From positions 2,494,501 through 2,558,500 of the forward strand of contig NC_084601.1 of the NCBI RefSeq assembly GCF_033807715.1: a stretch of DNA of 64,000 nt, written 5' to 3'. Each line of letters begins with the position of its first letter. Position 1 is the stretch's first letter. This DNA comes from Cololabis saira (taxonomy: Eukaryota; Chordata; Actinopteri; Beloniformes; Belonidae). Below the pieces are notes generated by a model, which searched no databases, was not told the DNA's origin, and saw only the letters and a list, made by a program, of their open reading frames with translations. The translations under genes were made by a program, and so were the position numbers. Shown in pieces: positions 58,690 to 64,000 of the stretch.

Positions 58690-59375
58690 CGCAATGACAA
58701 CAGTAAATGCTATAGTCCTCTTACAAAAACGAGCCATACGTATTATTAATAGGGTGGGATATTATGAACTTACAAATCCATTGTTTATAAAATCCCATGT
58801 TATGAAATTTTATGATTTGGTTTATTATAAAATAATGCAAATAATGTATAAAGTTAGATTAAAGTTACTCCCTGTCTGTGTACAACGGTTTTTCTCAATA
58901 CATGAGTCAAAATATAATTTGCGTGATGTTTGTAAATTTGTTGTACAAAAAGCTAGAAAAGAGACTAAAAGGAGATGTATATCTGTTGTGGGAGTTAAAC
59001 TATGGAATGACGCTAACCTAGATTTACAAATGTGCAGCTCATTTTCAGTTTACAAAAAAAAGATTTGTAGAGCAATCTTTCAAAGCTACAAATGTTAATA
59101 TTTATTAGTTTTTGTTTGCTGCTGTTCTTTGATATTTATATATATATATTAAAAAATGTCTTTACTATTATATATGTAAACCTTATTGGTCCTCCTTTTC
59201 TGGTTTTTCTGGTTTAATTTTGCTATTGTTTGTTTGTTTGTATGTAGAACAGGCATTAATATAAGCACTTTGCTTCTGCCTGTGCCTTTTCAGTCACTAT
59301 TTTTCGATAATGTTTGTGTTGAATGTTTGTAGAGTGATGTGACTGAATAAAGAATTTCAATCAAAATCAAATCAA
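58690..59375 (+). pseudogene. 5'-truncated LINE, reverse-transcriptase C-terminus and 3' UTR
   Basis: A frame at 58694-59098 (134 codons) reads VLLQKRAIRIINRVGYYE, then PLFIKSHVMKFYDLVYYK, HESKYNLRDVCKF and GVKLWNDA. This is the tail of a jockey/CR1-group reverse transcriptase of the same general type as at 27882 but a different family. The 3' UTR ends gaataaagaatttcaatcaa followed by an ATCA-rich tail near 59375. The catalytic part is missing. Antisense to med30. Confidence 0.8.
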
Positions 59376-59394
59376 TCAATGTTTGATAAGTCTT

Positions 59395-59950
59395 GATCAT
59401 TCTGAGAGGCGTGGCACATCCAAACATTAGGCTACTTTCTTTCTTTCACCACCAGGTGGCGCTAAGGGAGAGAGCACATGTGAGCAAATGGATCTGTTCA
59501 GATTGGGACTTTGATCATAAGCAGGAAATCGAAGGTTTCTACGACAATGAATGCAAGCCAGATTTTCATGGCAAAACATCAAAAATCGTTGTGCTACTAG
59601 CATTGCCACATTTAATATTTAATTTTCACACCAATGAATGTGCAAATTCAGCCAAAAGAACAAAGGACATTGGATCAGCAGGTATTTCCCTGTTGTCAAT
59701 TCGCCACGCCGTCAAAGCCACGCCTTTAAATGTAAGCTTGCTGTTATTTCTTTGAGGCATTAACAACTTCTTAAGTACTATCTTACAATGTTGGACACAT
59801 CTCCGATCATTCTACGAGGCACAAGACATCCGGATCTAAATTGAGACACTTCCTTTCACCACAAGGTGGCACTATGATTAGAAGCGAATGTGAGCATATG
59901 GATCTGTTTGGGGGAACTCTGATTCCACAGGGAATCTAAAGCCTCTACAA
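59395..59950. repeat. degenerate two-unit repeat with CACCA(C)AGGTGGC motifs
   Basis: Two related segments about 407 bp apart share tttcaccaccaggtggcgct/tttcaccacaaggtggcact and then gtgagca(a/t)atggatctgtt. They resemble a widespread fish repeat. The first copy carries a near-consensus CTCF motif. Confidence 0.55.
59449..59464 (+). promoter_or_regulatory. CTCF-type motif CCACCAGGTGGCGCTA
   Basis: Close match to the vertebrate CTCF core (CCACCAGGGGGCGC) on the plus strand, inside a repeat. It is opposite in orientation to the motif at 19457-19471. Binding inferred only. Confidence 0.5.
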
Positions 59951-60441
59951 CATGGCAAAATATAATACAATACATAACATTTCCCGTTGCCAACAGGTGG
60001 AGCTACGACTTTTTCCTAAATATTTCACTGCAAATGTGTATAAAGTTATACATATACAGCTATATTTTGTGATACTGACGGAAAAATAAGGCATCATGAA
60101 AAGCATGTGTACCGTGTCCAAAATTTTAAAATATCGCTGTATGTGTACAGTTTGACCAATCTGAATGAAAATAAGTCTCACACATCCTAATATTATTGTT
60201 GGACCATCTTTAGCTTGAATGCTTTTGCAGTGGCATTGTTTAAAAAGCTTGTGCAATGTCACACTACTTATTTATTTTCCATGCTGTGAAAAATGAATAC
60301 ATCCAAAGATATTTTTTTTCCCACCAAGATCTTGTATTGTTGATGGGAGAGTTGGACGGCTGTGCTGCATCTTGTCCAACACGAGAGCATGCATGCTGAG
60401 CTGTCTTGGATGATGGTGGAGGATAGACTAGCAAGCTTATT
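59951..60441. other. no recognised feature
   Basis: Intronic sequence with nothing recognised. Confidence 0.5.
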
Positions 60442-61110
60442 ATGTTTTTGAAAAATATCTGTATATTACGCAAACCTGGCTTCTTGTTTATGCAGCTTCT
60501 ACCAACAAATAATAGACACAGCTATGATACCAGAATGCCCCTAGCTAATCACTTTTCTCTGCCTATGCCCAGAACCAATGGATTGAAAAAAACAGTAATG
60601 TATAGAGCAGTCGCACACTGGAACCATCTCCCCCCATGTCTAGTTGCAATAAACAAGATGTCAGGTTTTAAAAGGAGACTGAAGCAGCTGTGGTTCAGAA
60701 GGAAGTTATGATCGGTCCTAGGTATACATTGTGATTATCTTGCAAATTGTAAGTATATTATAAATTAAATAGTAAATATATTCTAAATTACTGTAGGCTA
60801 TGAGTATATATAGTATAGTAGTATGAGTAAATTATAAATTATAAAGTCGCTGCAAACTATTTTGCTCAAAAGTGGAACAGATCTGGTGATAGTAGCAAAT
60901 ATTGTTACTTCAGATGTGGATGGTTTTGGTTGGTTATCTAATCTTTTATTTTTGTTTCAATTTATTATTTTAGGAATTCTAGTGAATGTTTTTCCCCCTT
61001 TTTGAGTTGTGATTATTGTAATTTTTTGTATGTCTATGTGTGAATCCCAGGAAGAATAGTCTTCACATGGTGAAGACTAATGGGGATCCTTATTAAATAA
61101 ACAAATAAAC
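60442..61110 (+). pseudogene. LINE C-terminal fragment and 3' UTR
   Basis: The frame 60442-60711 contains NNRHSYDTRMPLANHFSLP, KKTVMYRAVAHWNHLPP and FKRRLKQLW, the C-terminal signature of non-LTR reverse transcriptases (HxYxTR ... WNxLP ... FKxxLK). The 3' UTR ends tggggatccttattaaataa followed by an AAAC-rich tail. No catalytic part. Antisense to med30. Confidence 0.8.
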
Positions 61111-62615
61111 AAACATCCATTCTCAATGTTGTTAAATTCTTTGTTAAAGTCTCTGTTGGGGTCAATCCATGTGTGCAAATGAGTCTGTCCTGCCCTCTGA
61201 ACCCCTCTTTCACAAAATGAGCTTAGTAATTGTTTGCATGTCATTTTGTGATATGCCCTATTCCATCTGAGGAAAAAAAATAAAAATGTACTGATGGGGA
61301 AACCTGGTCATTACGTATATTAAGGCCATCAGCTGACCTAATTTTTAGGCACATACTGTTTCTGAACATAGACCCAGCCAACTAAAGCAAGCACAGATCC
61401 ACAACGAAACAGCAGGCACTAGACATGACAGGTGCATCAATTCAGGCACTGCTCCTCTTACTCTGATGCCCCATCACTCTGGAGCAGAACAAATCTGCAC
61501 TGAATCTGACCAAGAGACCTTTTTCCATTACATCACAGTCCAGTCTTTATGCTCTGTAGCAAATTGAAGCCTTTTTTTTCTTTTTCCTTTTTCTTTTTAT
61601 CTTGGCTTTACTGATAAATGATTTTCCTAAGGCGACACAGCTGTTCAGTCACAATACCTTGAGTTATATTTGATTAAACTTCCCCAAGCATTTGTCATCC
61701 TAGATTATTTGTCTAATTACCAATCATGCACTGAACAGTTCTTGGCCCAGTTTTAGTCATCTCAGCAATCTCCTGTTTGATCTGCAATCTGTAATGTTTG
61801 TTTGATCTGACCTTGATCTGACCTTTCTGAAACAGTACAGTAACATCTTTTCCACAATTACAGGATGTTTCCTCACACATTATTGTTTAAGCAAAGAGAC
61901 TGCATAGGTCATCGTTAGATTACTTGTTTCCAAATGAAACATATCAATCACTGCAGTACTTTTCAAGTGGGAGGTTTTTGTCTAGCTGCTTAGTTAAATC
62001 CAGGTTGTGATTTTCTTCTTCTTGGCCAGGCAGTGTATGTATACGGGCACACATGTTGAGAATGTACCGATGTGCCATTTCTGTGAGGGCTAGAAGAAGG
62101 GAGCCGTGCTGAGCTGAAATGCTGCTCCTGAAAGTGGATGGCGGCTATAATCAGCAGTAAAGCCATAAAGAGACTCCAGAGACTCACCTGAAGGAACCAA
62201 TGAATCTGCTGCAAGCATGGAAAAGACAGCCCTCAGGGGAGTAGGTGTGATAACAGTCCCCCAGGGTAAAGATGTATTCTCGTGTACTCGTGTCTCCAGT
62301 AAGAATGTGTCTCAGCAAAGGGGCTGTGGCAGTAACAACGGCCTACTTCCTTTAAAATAACAACTTCCTCATTTAGCAGACAAAGTGAGAAGTCTGGCTA
62401 CATGAGACTGAGAGGATATTTTAAAAAATCTTTGCAAGAACATCAAGCCTGTTCTGACATTTGCATGTGGAAGGATCAGTTGTGTTGTATTAAAAATGGG
62501 GTTGCATTTTTTTCAGTAGTTACAGCACATCCTCTAAAATCTAATAATAGCTGTAAGGTTTATGAAGCAGAGCTGATCCAGACCTTAGTGGCCAGTAAAG
62601 GAACTTAGCAGATCA
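61111..62615. other. no recognised feature
   Basis: Upstream med30 intron; no exon or repeat family recognised. Confidence 0.5.
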
Positions 62616-63564
62616 AGGGATAATCCCAATACACCCCCTACTTTCTACCACTACCCCTAAAATTCAAGCCACAAATTTTAGGGCCCTAAATTTTGCTTGC
62701 TACGTCACTGCGTGGTTTACGTTCGGGTACGTAAGCGACTGCGTAGTTACGTTTGCACATACGTCACACCATATCAGGAAGCCCAGAGCTAAAAGCTGTT
62801 TTAATTTCAGCTGTAGCGCTGTTAATATGCCACTTTATTAAGTTTTAATGTTTTTTCAGGCGTAAAAGTAACCGGTAAGATCCCCAACCTGGGCTCAGTT
62901 TATCCAAATAACGCCTGTTAAGAAATTTGATCCGATGTTTTCGGGATGAGAAGAGCCGCCGGCTCGGAGCAGCAGCAGCAGCTGTTACCATGGTAACAGC
63001 AGCAGCTCACGGCCGGGTCGACCTGCGCCGTCGTCCCGGGGGAGAAACCTGCAGCTCTGTGGAGAATTACCGCTGGCTGAAATAAATCATTTAGGAAAAT
63101 AAATGTTGGTTTAATAGATGAAATCTAACAGTTGTAGCTACGCCTGTTAAGAAATTTGCTCCGAAAATTTCGGGATCAAAACAGCTTGCCGGCTCGGGAG
63201 CTGATTTATGGTTCTGCGTTAAATCGACGCAGAGCCTACGGCGTAGGGTACAGCGTAGGGTACGGCGTCAAAATATTGATTTTATTCACTAAAAAATAAG
63301 AAATGTCCGCCATGTTTTTTTTTTTTTTGATTCAGTCCGCAAATGATGACGTAAAGCATTCTGGGAAATTTTTCTGGCCCTCGGTCAGCTAGTGAGCATC
63401 GGAAATCCCTCGCTCTGAAGCCAGATTCATACACACTAGCCCTTGTTATGCCCACTCCCCGTAGATGAAAAGAGGAATTGGGACACCACTACCCTCACGG
63501 GAACGCGCAAAATTTAGGGGTAGTGCTGAAAAGTAGGGGTAGTGGTAGTATTGGGTCTGGGCCC
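62616..63564. mobile_element. AGGGCC...CCCAAT family, copy 4
   Basis: Left end AGGGATAATCCCAATACACC, right end inverted GGGCCCAGACCCAATACTAC. It is nearest to the copy at 17446 by the shared gtacgtaagcgactgcgtag block. Its embedded hairpin (from about 63203) has lost the right arm. A perfect short palindrome gctgttaccatggtaacagc is at 62980-62999. Confidence 0.78.
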
Positions 63565-63639
63565 AAGTCCCTGCAGGTCCATAGAGGAACTACAGATGAG
63601 GATCCAGACCGGGGTGGTAGGCACAAAGACCTATTCTAA

Positions 63640-64000
63640 TGGCGCTTTTGCACTAGTACCTCATCAGCTCGGCTCGGCTCGTCGTGGCTCCACCCGTTTT
63701 GTCCCCGTTTGTTTTTCCAAAGCCAGGTGAGAAGTGGGGGGGTTGAGGTGAAGCTGCTGTGACGTACTCGATTGCGCAACCGCTTTGTTCATGTCGGCGC
63801 TGATCAGAAATCAGCTGGAGCCGCGAGCGGCTGAGAGTAAAACAGCCCGTCTAGATCCCTTTTTTAATTCTCTCGTCAGCCACCAGATTTATGAACATCT
63901 GCACCTCAGAGTTTGATCACCAAACAGACGTTTTGCGCTTTATAATAAAATCGCCGCAAGTCGCTCTCACGCTGACTCCCGCTTCCTGATTCAAACGTCT
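63640..64000. mobile_element. left part of a GGCGCTTTTGCACTAGTACC element, cut by the window end
   Basis: The phrase ggcgcttttgcactagtacc followed by gctcggctcggctcg is the end of a common fish MITE. The right end is not in the window, so the boundaries are unknown. Confidence 0.5.

Noticed and set aside
54098..64000. Search for the missing upstream med30 exons
   Set aside because: No minus-strand stretch matching the MED30 helical region or the residues just before QLIP was found by eye, so none is annotated.

Overview
The window looks like teleost fish nuclear DNA: AT-rich, full of short hAT-type and TTAA-flanked non-autonomous DNA transposons, fish LINE and SINE tails, and very long simple repeats. 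One protein-coding gene is recognisable, med30 (Mediator complex subunit 30), on the minus strand. Its last coding exon is at 6977-7072 and the preceding exon at 53990-54097. Both have clean splice sites, and together they encode the conserved C-terminal 67 residues of the family. The earlier med30 exons and the promoter are not in the window and should lie beyond position 64000.

Layout: 1-6380 is downstream of med30 and holds a piggyBac-like element packed with (GGAA)n (258-2306) and a TTAA-flanked element with a 29-bp minisatellite (3494-5280). The med30 3' UTR begins with a (CA)n block five bases after the stop. From 7073 to 53989 is one intron of about 46.9 kb. By the spans listed here, about 22.5 kb of it is mobile elements: hAT-like MITEs, many with exact 8-bp target duplications; four copies of a roughly 1-kb family with AGGGCC...CCCAAT ends (three in this intron, one further upstream); two more (GGAA)n blocks; a TTAA element interrupted by a 5'-truncated LINE with an open 515-aa reverse-transcriptase frame; a hAT transposase relic; a Tc1-like transposase scrap; an L1/Tx1 tail with a 17-bp target duplication; and a long fold-back element. 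From 54098 to 64000 is the upstream intron, also rich in nested elements.

The clearest structural theme is that nearly every long tandem array, (GGAA)n, (TTTC)n, the 29-bp, the 67-bp and the GTCGAAAT-type repeat, sits inside the terminal inverted repeats of a non-autonomous DNA transposon. One of these modules is shared by two elements with unrelated ends. The LINE remnants inside the med30 gene all lie antisense to it. I found no new multi-gene system, RNA gene or CRISPR array. The long open frames in the simple repeats are artefacts of the repeats.
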